A stretch of 45,913 bases of DNA, from contig JAFZPH010000041.1 in assembly GCA_017550405.1 (NCBI GenBank), positions 1 through 45,913 on the forward strand, read 5' to 3'. Below the pieces are notes generated by a model, which saw nothing but the letters and a program-made list of their open reading frames with translations, did no database searches and was not told the origin of the DNA. Origin of the DNA: Bacteroidales bacterium (GTDB taxonomy: Bacteria; Bacteroidota; Bacteroidia; Bacteroidales; P3). Shown here in pieces: positions 24,458 to 32,918 of the stretch. Each line of letters begins with the position of its first letter. Position 1 is the stretch's first letter. A program made the translations under genes and the position numbers.

Positions 24458-24958
24458 TTAATTCAGATGCACATTCTCAAGCTCTCGCTGGATAAGGGCA
24501 TCGGCATTCTGTTTGTTGGACAGTTCGGCCTTCATCAGCTTCTCGGCGATGTCTATCGACAGCGTGGCAATCTGATTCTTCAAGTCGTGCATGGCTTTCA
24601 GTTTCTCGTAATTAATGCTCTCGCGGGCATTCTCTACGATGCGGTCGGCCTCTTCGGTAGCCTTCAGACGGGCATCTTCAACGATTTTCTCGCTTGTCAT
24701 GCGGGCGTTGCGCAGCATCTCGTCGCGCTCCACCTTGGCCTGTCTCAGCAACTCCTCGTTATGAGCTACCAACTGCTGCATCTCCTCACGGGCTTTCTGG
24801 GCGGCATTCAACGAGTCCGCGATGGCTTTCTCGCGTTTCTTCAACGACTTGAGAAGCATCGGCCATCCCCACTTGCCAAGAATGAACGCCAGAATTCCAA
24901 ACGAAATCAGCATCCAGAAGAATGTACCTAAACCGGGATTGATTAACGGATTATTCAT
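24458..24958 (-). CDS. atpF: ATP synthase F0 subunit b
   Basis: 166-aa peripheral stalk protein: one N-terminal membrane helix (about residues 9-30, GTFFWMLISFGILAFILGKW) followed by a long charged coiled coil (KSLKKREKAIADSLNAAQKAREEMQQLVAHNEELLRQAK and on to the end) that dimerises and contacts subunit delta. Length and layout match Bacteroidetes b subunits. It is preceded by a 98-bp spacer holding a stable hairpin that separates it from atpE. Confidence 0.95.
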   Translation of the reverse strand: MNNPLINPGLGTFFWMLISFGILAFILGKWGWPMLLKSLKKREKAIADSLNAAQKAREEMQQLVAHNEELLRQAKVERDEMLRNARMTSEKIVEDARLKATEEADRIVENARESINYEKLKAMHDLKNQIATLSIDIAEKLMKAELSNKQNADALIQRELENVHLN

Positions 24959-25000
24959 TATATTCTTGTTCTAAAATGATTCTGACAAAATAGTGAATAG

Positions 25001-25037
25001 GAAGGGATGTTGATGCCAATCGCGCCAGCATCCCTTC
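25001..25037 (-). promoter_or_regulatory. Intercistronic hairpin between atpE and atpF
   Basis: Arms GAAGGGATGTTG (25001-25012) and CAGCATCCCTTC (25026-25037) pair over 12 bp with one G-U, around a 13-nt loop. On the minus strand there is no U-tract after it, so read-through is expected. A hairpin just 3' of atpE could protect the atpE message or partly attenuate transcription, raising c-subunit output over the downstream subunits; this role is inferred. Confidence 0.6.
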
Positions 25038-25056
25038 GCTGCTTTTGCGTCGGAGA

Positions 25057-25311
25057 CTACTTGAGGACTACCAGCAAGCAGACAACCACTGCGAAGAAGG
25101 CAACACCTTCAACCAGTGCGGCGGCAATAATCATGGTGGAACGGATGTCGCCACCAGCTTCGGGCTGACGGGCCATGCCTTCCATTGCACCCTGACCGAT
25201 TTTACCAATGCCAAGACCGGCACCGATAGTTGCCAGACCTGCTCCGACGGCTGCTCCGAAATAACCCCAGGCTATCTGGGCAGCGGCTTGTAATAAAATG
25301 AGTAATGACAT
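25057..25311 (-). CDS. atpE: ATP synthase F0 subunit c
   Basis: 84-aa proteolipid with two membrane helices. The first carries the Gly-rich packing motif AAVGAGLATIGAGLGIGKIGQGAMEG, the polar loop is MARQPEAGG, and the second helix has the ion-binding carboxylate Glu in ALVEGVAFFAVVVCLLV (about residue 68). The sequence around the Glu lacks the extra polar ligands typical of Na+ rings, so H+ coupling is more likely (inference). It is the first gene of the cluster as seen here. The subunit a gene atpB, normally just upstream, is missing; instead there are 290 bp of AT-rich DNA with a promoter element and then the end of the patB-like gene. Confidence 0.96.
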   Translation of the reverse strand: MSLLILLQAAAQIAWGYFGAAVGAGLATIGAGLGIGKIGQGAMEGMARQPEAGGDIRSTMIIAAALVEGVAFFAVVVCLLVVLK

Positions 25312-25408
25312 AGTTGTGTTTTTTATGTGTTTTATTAATGTATTTATTTATTTTACAATGTTATAAACCCGCTCATCATGGACTTGGCATAGACCACTTT
25401 TGAACACG

Positions 25409-25416
25409 CAAAATTA
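25409..25416 (-). promoter_or_regulatory. Probable -7 promoter element (TAATTTTG) of the atpEFHAG operon
   Basis: Minus-strand TAATTTTG matches TAnnTTTG. A CTTGTG sequence about 19 bp upstream could serve as the -33 region. The leader to atpE would be about 90 nt. Its presence supports atpE being the true first gene of this transcript. The rest of the 25312-25602 gap holds only AT-rich sequence. Confidence 0.55.
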
Positions 25417-25602
25417 GACAAAATATTTCAACTACACAAGTTTTTAACATTATTATTTAAAAAATATTTCACAATTCACTGATTTGCAGCCGTATTTATT
25501 CCCCATGCTTCAGCAGTGCCCATCGCATAATCCATCGCTGCTGCTATCATGCCAAACGCCCACAGGTCTGTACATGCAAATACTATAGCATTCACTTGTG
25601 CC

Positions 25603-26820
25603 TTAGTCCAATGAAGCGGCTATCCGCTCCAGACATTCGCTCAACACTGCGCTAGGGCAACCAACATTCAGCCTGAACCGACAACGGTAATCGCTGCCGC
25701 CGAATGTCGTACCATCGTTCATCGCCACGCCTGCACGGTTGATAAAACGGTCCTTCAACTCATCATGTGAAAAGCCCATGCCGCTGAAGTCTAGCCATGC
25801 CAGATACGAAGCCTCGGGCAGCACCGCCTTCACCTGGGGCAGCCGTTGCGCCAAGAAATCGCGCAACAGCGACACATTCCCGTCAAGATATTGCAGCAGT
25901 TGGCTAAGCCACTCTTCGCCCTTGCTAAAAGCCGCCTCGGCTCCGATAAAGGCAAAGATATTGCCTCCTGCCACTTCGTATCCGTCGAGATAGCCGAAGA
26001 AACGCTTCCGCAGCGACTCGTTGGGGCAATAGCACACCGAGCTGCCCAACCCAGCGATGTTGAAGGTTTTGCTGGGTGCAACAAACGTGATGGAAATATC
26101 GCGGGCGTGCTGGCTGACAGTACTGAAACTCACATGTCTGTGACCAGGAAGGGTCATGTCGGCATGGATTTCGTCGGATATGACATTCACATTGTTTCTA
26201 TAGCATATTTCGACTACACGCTCCAGCACTTCTTTGCCCCACACCGTGCCTCCGGGATTGTGCGGATTGCTCAGTATCAGCCATTGGCACTGATGGGCGC
26301 GCCATTCCAAATCTTCAAAATCAATGGCAAAACGTCCGTCGACTATCTTCAACGGACTGCACACCAGTCTGCGGCCACCATTTTGGGGCAGGTCAAGGAA
26401 AGGGGGATAAACCGGTGTGGTGACCATGATCCCGTCGCCGGGCTGCGTCATCGCCTGAAGCACAAACGAGATTCCTGCCACAATGCCCGGGATGAAATGC
26501 AACTCCTCTCTTTGGCAATCCACGCAGTAGTGGTTCTTCAGCCAGTGGCACATCGTCTGCCAATAGCTGTCCGGCGGCCAGGCATAGCCCAGCACCTCGT
26601 GCTCGCACCGTTGGCGCAAAGCGTCCATTATGAAATCGGGGGTGCGGAAATCCATGTCCGCCACCCACATAGGCATCAGGTCGTCACGCCCGAAAAACTG
26701 TTTCAGGGCATCGTGCTTCACACATCCCGTACCCTTGCGAGGGATGATTTCGTCGAAAAGATACTGTTTCACTAGAAAATCAGAATTAATAGATTCCAAT
26801 GAAGGGGCATCGCCCACCAT
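25603..26820 (-). CDS. PLP-dependent aminotransferase, PatB/MalY (cystathionine beta-lyase-like) family
   Basis: 405 aa from the ATG at 26820, 16 bp after the nadB stop; an upstream in-frame ATG (26937) lies deep inside nadB and was rejected. Fold type I PLP enzyme: FDEIIPRKGTGCVKHD opening, MWVADMDFRTPD, GIVAGISFVLQAMTQPGD, the WLILSNPHNPGGTVW motif, VISDEIHADMTLPG (Asp binding the pyridine N), APSKTFNIAGLGSS with the Schiff-base Lys, and the C-terminal RCRFRLNVGCP Arg that binds the substrate carboxylate. PatB/MalY proteins cleave cystathionine or other cysteine conjugates (C-S beta-lyase). About 17 extra residues precede the usual N-terminus. Position directly after nadB suggests co-transcription, but no pathway link is evident. 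Confidence 0.88.
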   Translation of the reverse strand: MVGDAPSLESINSDFLVKQYLFDEIIPRKGTGCVKHDALKQFFGRDDLMPMWVADMDFRTPDFIMDALRQRCEHEVLGYAWPPDSYWQTMCHWLKNHYCVDCQREELHFIPGIVAGISFVLQAMTQPGDGIMVTTPVYPPFLDLPQNGGRRLVCSPLKIVDGRFAIDFEDLEWRAHQCQWLILSNPHNPGGTVWGKEVLERVVEICYRNNVNVISDEIHADMTLPGHRHVSFSTVSQHARDISITFVAPSKTFNIAGLGSSVCYCPNESLRKRFFGYLDGYEVAGGNIFAFIGAEAAFSKGEEWLSQLLQYLDGNVSLLRDFLAQRLPQVKAVLPEASYLAWLDFSGMGFSHDELKDRFINRAGVAMNDGTTFGGSDYRCRFRLNVGCPSAVLSECLERIAASLD

Positions 26821-26836
26821 CTCAAAAAGCAGTCTT

Positions 26837-28420
26837 TCACCTACGACGGGGGTCGCCGTCGCGCACCAAGTCGATGGAATAGTGCAACCCCACATTCTCG
26901 CGGCGGGCTCGAGCCATCTTGATGATAAGATAAGCACAGGCTATCAGATTGCGCAGCTCGCTCAGCTCCTCGGTAAGCACCGAGCGGTTGTACAGGTCTT
27001 CCGTCTCTCTGAAAATGAGGTTCAGTCGGTCGAAGGCGCGTTGCAGACGCAGGTCGCTGCGAACGATGCCGACGTAGTTCCACATCAACTCCTGCAGCTC
27101 GCGTTTGGTCTGGGTGATAAGCACCATCTCTTCGTTCAACACCATGCCCTCGGCATTCCAGTCGGGAACGGCGTGGCATATCTCGCGTGTCTTGACCCGT
27201 TCAATGGCACTCATGGCCGCATTGTGGGCATACACCACTGCCTCCAGCAGCGAGTTGCTTGCCAAACGGTTGCCGCCATGCAGACCCGTGCACGAGCATT
27301 CGCCGGCGGCATACAGGTGATGGATGGACGACTCGCCGTTCTTGTCCACCTTGATGCCGCCGCACTGGTAGTGCGCAGCCGGACGGATGGGAATCATGTC
27401 TTTGGTGATATTGATTCCCAACTCCAGACATTTGGCATAGATGGTCGGGAAACCGTTTATCAAGCCGTCGCGACCGATGCCACGGGCATCGAGATAGAGA
27501 TGGTCGACACCGGCTATCTTCATCTCGTTGTCGATGGCCCTCGCCACAATGTCGCGCGGAGCAAGCGACAGACGGCTGTCGTACTTCTGCATGAACTCGT
27601 TGCCGTTGAAATCCTTCAATATGGCACCTGCGCCGCGCATGGCTTCGGTAATAAGGAAGGCGGGTTTCTCAGCGGGATTATACAACGACGTGGGGTGGAA
27701 CTGCATAAACTCCAAGTCGCTCAGCACACCTCGGGCACGGTGTACCATGGCCACTCCGTCGCCGGTCGACACAATGGGCGTGGTGGTGGTGGTATACACA
27801 TTGCCCATACCGCCGGTAGCCAGCAGTGTGACTTTGGCCAGATAAGTGTCAATCTGATTCGTGCGGCAGTCGAGCGCATAAACGCCATAGCACTCGATAT
27901 CGGGTGTGTGTTTGGTGACGCGCTGGCCCAGATGGTGCTGAGTGATGATGTCTATGGCAAACTGGTGCTCTTTCAGTTCGATATTGGGATGCCGGTGCAC
28001 GGCCTCAAGCAGGCCGCGTTCAATCTCGGCTCCGGTATTATCCTTGTGGTGGAGGATACGGAACTCGGAATGGCCTCCCTCGCGGTGAAGGTCGAAACGG
28101 TCGCCCGCTCCGCTCCTGTCGAAATTGACGCCATACTGCACCAACTCCTTGATACGGTCGGGAGCTTCGCGGATGGTCATCTCCACAACCTCGCGGTCGC
28201 AAATGCCGTCGCCCGCCACCAGGGTGTCCTGGATATGCTTGTCGAAACTGTCGCTGTCGTACATCACAGCGGCTATTCCGCCTTGGGCATAGCGCGTCGA
28301 CCCTTCGGCGGCCTCGCCTTTGCACAACACGCAAACCTTGCCATACGGAGCCACTTTCAGCGCATAGCTCAGTCCCGCTATGCCCGACCCTATGACAAGA
28401 AAATCTACTTCGTATCTCAT
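26837..28420 (-). CDS. nadB: L-aspartate oxidase
   Basis: 527-aa flavoenzyme that oxidises L-aspartate to iminoaspartate, the first step of de novo NAD synthesis. The N-terminal FAD-binding motif is VIGSGIAGLSYAL (residues 9-21), followed by EGSTRYAQGGIAAV, the HREGGHSEFRILHHKDNTG active-site segment, EFMQFHPTSLY, LITEAMRGAGAIL and RDIVARAID. The second FAD motif is HHLYAAGECSCTGLHGGNRLASNSLLEAVVYA, and the C-terminal helical domain closes it. These separate NadB from the related fumarate reductase flavoprotein. nadA and nadC are not in the window. It lies 34 bp after the DUF5362-like gene and 16 bp before the aminotransferase. A long mirrored frame on the plus strand is a shadow. Confidence 0.95.
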   Translation of the reverse strand: MRYEVDFLVIGSGIAGLSYALKVAPYGKVCVLCKGEAAEGSTRYAQGGIAAVMYDSDSFDKHIQDTLVAGDGICDREVVEMTIREAPDRIKELVQYGVNFDRSGAGDRFDLHREGGHSEFRILHHKDNTGAEIERGLLEAVHRHPNIELKEHQFAIDIITQHHLGQRVTKHTPDIECYGVYALDCRTNQIDTYLAKVTLLATGGMGNVYTTTTTPIVSTGDGVAMVHRARGVLSDLEFMQFHPTSLYNPAEKPAFLITEAMRGAGAILKDFNGNEFMQKYDSRLSLAPRDIVARAIDNEMKIAGVDHLYLDARGIGRDGLINGFPTIYAKCLELGINITKDMIPIRPAAHYQCGGIKVDKNGESSIHHLYAAGECSCTGLHGGNRLASNSLLEAVVYAHNAAMSAIERVKTREICHAVPDWNAEGMVLNEEMVLITQTKRELQELMWNYVGIVRSDLRLQRAFDRLNLIFRETEDLYNRSVLTEELSELRNLIACAYLIIKMARARRENVGLHYSIDLVRDGDPRRR

Positions 28421-28454
28421 CTTGCCTTACTAAATCAGATACAGGACTCTTGAA

Positions 28455-28895
28455 CTACATCCCTCGCACTATGGGCAAGAGATAAATGGCTGAAAGCAAC
28501 AGACCTATGGCTGCGGCAATCACCACTATAATCAACACTACCGAGAGGTAGTGCCACAGTTTCCGATTCTCGCGCAGGAAATTCACTATGGGATACAGCT
28601 CCTGACTGACCTTCACCTGTTTAGCCATACGAACGGCACGGCGCATATAAACCACTGCGGGGATGATGGCTCCGGCGCCGATAATCACGCCGACACCTGT
28701 AAGGCCAAGGATATTGTCCAGATAATAAGGTGTAGATTCGTCAAGCATATTGCTGACAAATAGCATCACAATGCCGCCGGCGGCTAAAAGGAGCATCACA
28801 ATCACTGAGAGAATGGAAAAAACATTCATCCATCTTCCCACTCTAGTCACATACATCTTGCTATTCTTCAATAGCATAACTTCATTTTCTTCCAT
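28455..28895 (-). CDS. Small membrane protein, DUF5362-like
   Basis: 146 aa with three hydrophobic helices: about residues 24-48 (VFSILSVIVMLLLAAGGIVML), 64-84 (LGLTGVGVIIGAGAIIPAVVY) and 116-140 (LSVVLIIVVIAAAIGLLLSAIY). A basic loop with AVRMAKQVKVSQELYPIVNFLRENRKLWHY lies between the second and third. The layout resembles the DUF5362 family of Bacteroidetes; that assignment is by recall and only moderately sure. Function unknown. It is the first gene of a probable transcript with nadB and the aminotransferase, with a -7 element 25 bp upstream. Confidence 0.7.
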   Translation of the reverse strand: MEENEVMLLKNSKMYVTRVGRWMNVFSILSVIVMLLLAAGGIVMLFVSNMLDESTPYYLDNILGLTGVGVIIGAGAIIPAVVYMRRAVRMAKQVKVSQELYPIVNFLRENRKLWHYLSVVLIIVVIAAAIGLLLSAIYLLPIVRGM

Positions 28896-28919
28896 AGTAG
28901 TATAATATTAATGTATCTG

Positions 28920-28927
28920 CAAATATA
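28920..28927 (-). promoter_or_regulatory. Probable -7 promoter element (TATATTTG) of the DUF5362-nadB-patB unit
   Basis: Minus-strand TATATTTG matches TAnnTTTG and lies 25 bp upstream of the ATG at 28895. The remaining gap to the divergent sensor kinase (28928-29224) shows no gene. Confidence 0.55.
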
Positions 28928-29202
28928 ACACTTATTTTTCAATGTGAGAAAAAAATCCGCTCAATCATCAATTTTTTTAACGCTGAGCCCAGTCAATAGT
29001 GACACCGTTCAATCCAGGATCCATCCAGCATCGTTATCCGCTCGTTACCCGTCATACATATCGAGAAACAATCGAATAAGGAGTGTAATAGGATGCAAAT
29101 CAGAAAGACCGAACGACGAAACGAACTGCATACCCCTGGCGGACGACCTGTTGCTTGGGATGGTTTAGGAAGGAGTGCTCGGCATTGCTGCAACATATAT
29201 TC

Positions 29203-29232
29203 TTTATATATAGAGTTTTTTTCGTACTTTTG
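29203..29232 (+). promoter_or_regulatory. Promoter of the sensor kinase gene (-33 TTTA, -7 TACTTTTG)
   Basis: TACTTTTG at 29225-29232 fits TAnnTTTG. A TTTA at 29203-29206 lies at near-ideal 18-19 bp spacing. The kinase ATG at 29242 is only 9 bp after the element, so the 5' leader would be almost absent. Confidence 0.6.
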
Positions 29233-29241
29233 CATTTCGAT

Positions 29242-31443
29242 ATGAAAGGCTCGTTATGGCGGACTATGATGCTGGCAATGTGCATTGCCGTGGCCGCCGG
29301 GTGCAGCAATGACCACCCGGACGGCAGGGTGGATTTGCGTCTGCGTGCTCGCATCGACCGATTTAACAAGGGGGCTTTCATGAACCGGTTTGACGACCCC
29401 CGCCTGTCCATCGACTGCGCCTACCGCGCTGTCGACCTCGTGCGTGACTCGCTGCCCGAGTATCACGACGGTCTGATGAGGGCTTACAACAGTCTTGCCT
29501 TTGGCTATTATATGGTGGCGGAACACGACTCGGCAGCAGCCTATACCGACAGTGTGATGGCCGTGGCGGAAGGGCCCGCCGCCCGTTGGAAGCACTCGCT
29601 GCACCGCAATGCCGAGGTGGAGCGGGTCATCGCCAAACTAATGCAGGTGAGGCTGTTGCAGCGCAGCTGCCGCATCGCCGACTCGTACCAGCTGTTGTAC
29701 GACATCAACCAGTCGAAGGTGCTTAAGCGCCAGCCCGACAATTACCTCTATTCCTTCGCCCAGATGGAGTATTTCATCACCTCGCTGACACTGAACTACC
29801 ACTACCGCAACAGCGCTATGGCTTCGTCGTCGGGCACAACCCTTTCAGCTGATACCAAAGCGGACTTGCGGGCGCTGTTGGAAGAGGTGGAGATGGCACG
29901 CCAAGGGTTGAAGTGCGACTATGCCGAGGACATGTCGTTGAACTACGCGCTGGCCCACAGCTACTACCGTCTGGCAGCGGCATCGGGCAGCGACCCCCGC
30001 CTGCTGGGCAAGGCATACGATTATCTGGCCGACAACGCCAAGCTGCTCTCCATCCCTGGGCAGGGCTGCATTTACCACTTGGCCAATGTCTTCCAGCTGC
30101 AAGCCTTTATCGCGGCCGACACTAATATCCAGCGCGAGACATACACCTCCGACCCGCATTGCCGCAAGAAGCTGAGCAGACTGATGCTGCTGACACAGAA
30201 GGTCCTTCCCACCGACACCACGCTGGCCGCACCGGACTATGGGCTGAGCATGTTTGAGGTGTCGACCGACCTCTTCTTCCAGACCGTTGACCCTTATCAA
30301 CATCTGGGTGCCGTGGTGGCAGCGGCTGAGTTCTGCCTGCATGTCGGTGCTTACGACCAAGCCTACGCCTATTACTCTATGGCCCTGGACGACACCACCT
30401 GGCATGACGGCATGGCTCCGAAGTTCGAGTCGATGCTCTACGACGGCTTGATACGAATGGGTTACTCCTCTTCGTCCGAAGACAACACCCGCTGGTACAG
30501 CCGCGAGATGGAGTTACTGGACTTTATCGGCCGCAACGAAAGTGCCGACTTGATGCTGCAGGACCGCCTCTTCCAGTCCGAGACACGCAACCGCTATTAT
30601 ATTCTCACCATTGTCGTGGGTGCCGTGTCGCTCGTGGTGTTGACGGTGCTGGTGATGCTGTTACGGCACCGCTCGAGGGTGCTGCGCCGGGAGAAGAAAG
30701 CCCTGCAGCAGGCCAAACAGCAAGATATTGAACGCATTGCCAATGTGGAAACCTGTCTCTCGGTTTTGCGGCACGACATCAATCCTTTCCTCTCCTACCT
30801 CACCAACAAGAGCCTCAGCCCCGAGATGCGGCAGGAAGTGCTGGAACAGCTCCTGCGCACCTTCGCCAATATTAAGAACTGGACCAATCTTTCCATCCCC
30901 AGCGGATTGCAGTTTCAAAGCTCGGTCTTCGCACTGGGAGAGGTGTTCGACAACGTTGCTGCGTCGTGCGTAAGACTGCACCCCGACGTCGACCTTGTCT
31001 TCTACCCCACCACCATCAACGTGCAGGGCGACAGGCAACTGACAGAAATCCTCATCCGCAATCTGGTGAATAACGCATTGCAGCACACTGCAGCAGGCAA
31101 AGTCACCGTCCTTGCCGAGGTGTACGATGCCGACAACCGTTTTGTCCACATCGAAGTGGCGGACACCGGCACAGGCATGGACAGCGAGACTTTGGAGAAC
31201 CTGTTCCGTGCCGATAAGAAGGTGCAACCCAACACCGACCCCAACGCCCCTCACGGCACCGGTTTCGGATTGATACTGTGCAAGTATATCATCAAGCGCC
31301 ATGATGACAACACCCTCCGCGGATGCCGTATCTGGGCCGAAAGCGAACCCGGTCAAGGCAGCACTTTCCACTGTCTGCTGGCAGGCAGCGGCAACGAGGG
31401 CTGGACTCCGTATCCCTGGCGCATTAAGAACAACAATAACTGA
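29242..31443 (+). CDS. Lipoprotein-type TPR sensor histidine kinase (Bacteroidetes, DUF5112/DUF5113-like)
   Basis: 733 aa from the ATG at 29242; the in-frame ATG at 29155 precedes the promoter and was rejected. The N-terminus is a signal peptide ending in a lipobox-like VAAGC. A long extracytoplasmic helical region follows (about residues 40-445, TPR-like, DSLPEYHDGLMRAYNSLAFG and similar helices). Then come one membrane helix (about 452-473, ILTIVVGAVSLVVLTVLVML), a short coiled coil, a dimerisation segment with the likely phospho-His in VLRHDINPFLSYL (about residue 510), and a HATPase_c domain. In that domain the N box is LVNNALQHT, the G1 box VADTGTGMD and the G2 box GTGFGLILCKYI. The DHp helix is not the classical HisKA H-E-x-x-x-P. 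Its response regulator partner starts 12 bp downstream. Confidence 0.85.
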   Translation: MKGSLWRTMMLAMCIAVAAGCSNDHPDGRVDLRLRARIDRFNKGAFMNRFDDPRLSIDCAYRAVDLVRDSLPEYHDGLMRAYNSLAFGYYMVAEHDSAAAYTDSVMAVAEGPAARWKHSLHRNAEVERVIAKLMQVRLLQRSCRIADSYQLLYDINQSKVLKRQPDNYLYSFAQMEYFITSLTLNYHYRNSAMASSSGTTLSADTKADLRALLEEVEMARQGLKCDYAEDMSLNYALAHSYYRLAAASGSDPRLLGKAYDYLADNAKLLSIPGQGCIYHLANVFQLQAFIAADTNIQRETYTSDPHCRKKLSRLMLLTQKVLPTDTTLAAPDYGLSMFEVSTDLFFQTVDPYQHLGAVVAAAEFCLHVGAYDQAYAYYSMALDDTTWHDGMAPKFESMLYDGLIRMGYSSSSEDNTRWYSREMELLDFIGRNESADLMLQDRLFQSETRNRYYILTIVVGAVSLVVLTVLVMLLRHRSRVLRREKKALQQAKQQDIERIANVETCLSVLRHDINPFLSYLTNKSLSPEMRQEVLEQLLRTFANIKNWTNLSIPSGLQFQSSVFALGEVFDNVAASCVRLHPDVDLVFYPTTINVQGDRQLTEILIRNLVNNALQHTAAGKVTVLAEVYDADNRFVHIEVADTGTGMDSETLENLFRADKKVQPNTDPNAPHGTGFGLILCKYIIKRHDDNTLRGCRIWAESEPGQGSTFHCLLAGSGNEGWTPYPWRIKNNNN

Positions 31444-31454
31444 CACTCACAACT

Positions 31455-32264
31455 ATGGAACCCATTAAAATCATCATTGTCGACGACGAGCCCATCATTC
31501 GCAAGGCCCTCAAAACTGAACTCAACAGCCAACCCGCTAATATAGCCTGCGGCATGAACGACGACGGCGAGATAGAATACCGCAGTGTGACCGTGCTGGA
31601 CACCTACGCCAACGGGGCACAGCTGATGGCAGCCCTCGACAGCCCAGCCACCCACGAAATGCCGGACTATGTGCTTGTCGACATGGAGTTCCAAGGGGAG
31701 CCCACTGGTGGCATATTCCTGGCAGACAGGATTCACCGCAAATACCCCAACATCAAGATAGCCATCCTCTCCGGCCGTTTCGACAACCCTCTGCCCAGCG
31801 AGGGCAACCGCCACGAGCGTATGCTGGAGATTGCCCGCGTAGTGTTCGAATCGCTGCAACACGGAGCCCAGGCCTTCGTCAGCAAGAACGCTGCCGGCGG
31901 CTTCTCGGTGGAGAATGTGCTGCGAGCCATCGAGTCGCTCGAACGGGGAGAGAAATACTACTTCAACTACCCCGTCATGCTCACCATCAAAGAAGCGGCT
32001 GAGCTGTACCTCAACAACGCCTCGCTGCACCGAAGCGACATCACTATCAGCGACACCGAACGGCAGTTGCTGCTGCTTGAGGCCGCTGGATGCACCGCTT
32101 CCGAGATTGCCGCCACCCTCAACGAGACCGACAAGAACATCCAAGAGCGCCAGAAAGACCTGTCGCGCAAGCTCGACATTGTCAACAAGTCCGGGGCCCG
32201 CATCGCCAAAGCCCTCCAGTACGGCCTTATCGACGCCCGCGACATCAAGTTCCTGAAACGCTGA
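31455..32264 (+). CDS. Response regulator with LuxR-like C-terminal DNA-binding domain
   Basis: 269 aa. The receiver domain opens IKIIIVDDEPIIRKAL with the acidic pair (residues 10-11). The phospho-acceptor Asp is in DYVLVDMEF (about residue 76). The conserved Thr/Ser is in IAILSGR and the Lys in AFVSKNAAGG. An insertion of about 30 residues (NPLPSEGNRHERMLEIARVV) lies between the Thr and Lys strands. The C-terminal part (about 195-250) reads SDTERQLLLLEAAGCTASEIAATLNETDKNIQERQKDLSRKL, a helix-turn-helix of the LuxR/FixJ type. It is probably a transcription factor co-expressed with the upstream lipoprotein kinase; the targets are unknown, though the nearby giant surface proteins are candidates (speculative). 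No terminator is evident after the stop. Confidence 0.87.
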   Translation: MEPIKIIIVDDEPIIRKALKTELNSQPANIACGMNDDGEIEYRSVTVLDTYANGAQLMAALDSPATHEMPDYVLVDMEFQGEPTGGIFLADRIHRKYPNIKIAILSGRFDNPLPSEGNRHERMLEIARVVFESLQHGAQAFVSKNAAGGFSVENVLRAIESLERGEKYYFNYPVMLTIKEAAELYLNNASLHRSDITISDTERQLLLLEAAGCTASEIAATLNETDKNIQERQKDLSRKLDIVNKSGARIAKALQYGLIDARDIKFLKR

Positions 32265-32464
32265 GAATAGGTGTTATGTGCATTACGTCCATCATAAGGA
32301 ATATGAGCCACTTGCACTGCTAAGGGGGGAACAGACACTCAGAATATGGCCAAAAATAGGGAAAAAGGGATAAAAAGAATAAGAAAAAAGCCGTAAAAAG
32401 TCTTTGAAGCGAATAAATAATCACCACACAACCAACACATCGCGATGAAAAAGCAAAAAAAAAT

Positions 32465-32495
32465 TTTGCCGAATGAGAAAATCTTCGTACTTTTG
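32465..32495 (+). promoter_or_regulatory. Textbook promoter of the tRNA-Cys gene (-33 TTTG, 19 bp, -7 TACTTTTG)
   Basis: TTTG at 32465-32468 and TACTTTTG at 32488-32495 are separated by exactly 19 bp, an excellent fit to the Bacteroidetes primary sigma consensus. The tRNA begins 22 bp later. Confidence 0.8.
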
Positions 32496-32516
32496 CAAAC
32501 GCTTTTAAAGGAAAAA

Positions 32517-32587
32517 GGTCGTTTGGCCGAGGGGCTAGGCACAGGTCTGCAAAACCTGCTACTCCGGTTCAAATCCGGAAGCGACCT
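32517..32587 (+). tRNA. tRNA-Cys (anticodon GCA)
   Basis: 71-nt cloverleaf. The acceptor stem GGTCGTT / AGCGACC has one G-U pair; the D arm has stem GCC/GGC. The anticodon stem CAGGT / ACCTG holds loop CTGCAAA, giving anticodon GCA. The T stem is TCCGG / CCGGA with loop TTCAAAT, and the discriminator base is U, as expected for tRNA-Cys. The 3' CCA is not encoded. Confidence 0.95.
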
Positions 32588-32596
32588 CAAATTCTG

Positions 32597-32626
32597 AAGA
32601 GACCCATCACCGGGTCTCTTTTTTTA
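32597..32626 (+). terminator. Rho-independent terminator of tRNA-Cys
   Basis: 9-bp stem AAGAGACCC / GGGTCTCTT with a 6-nt loop, running into a T tract, 9 bp after the tRNA. It makes the tRNA an independent unit. Confidence 0.9.
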
Positions 32627-32789
32627 TTCCCCCACCTTCACCCCTGCCAGCTATCGAAAAGCCTCAATTAAGAGTACAAGCCATTAGTACTTTCGTTGGA
32701 CAAGAACAGTATCCTTCTAATCATATTTTCCTTTCTTTCAAATGTCTATAAACTAGAGCATGTATCATTTATTAATTTTCATGAAAAAA

Positions 32790-32821
32790 TTTGCATATTT
32801 CCAATTTAATATATACTTTTG
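32790..32821 (+). promoter_or_regulatory. Promoter of the giant C10 protease gene (-33 TTTG, 20 bp, -7 TACTTTTG)
   Basis: TTTG at 32790-32793 and TACTTTTG at 32814-32821 are 20 bp apart. The predicted 5' leader to the ATG at 32919 is about 90 nt and very AT-rich. The remainder of 32627-32789 holds no gene. Confidence 0.7.
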
Positions 32822-32918
32822 CGGTATCGATTAGTTGATAGTCTATTCCAATAAGTCATTGGGTATTCACAAGATAACATTTTTTATTAATAATTAATAA
32901 TTAAAAAATAATATCATC

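Noticed and set aside
26630..28453. A 607-codon plus-strand frame opposite nadB
   Set aside because: Antisense to a clear L-aspartate oxidase and to the patB start; no domain recognised.
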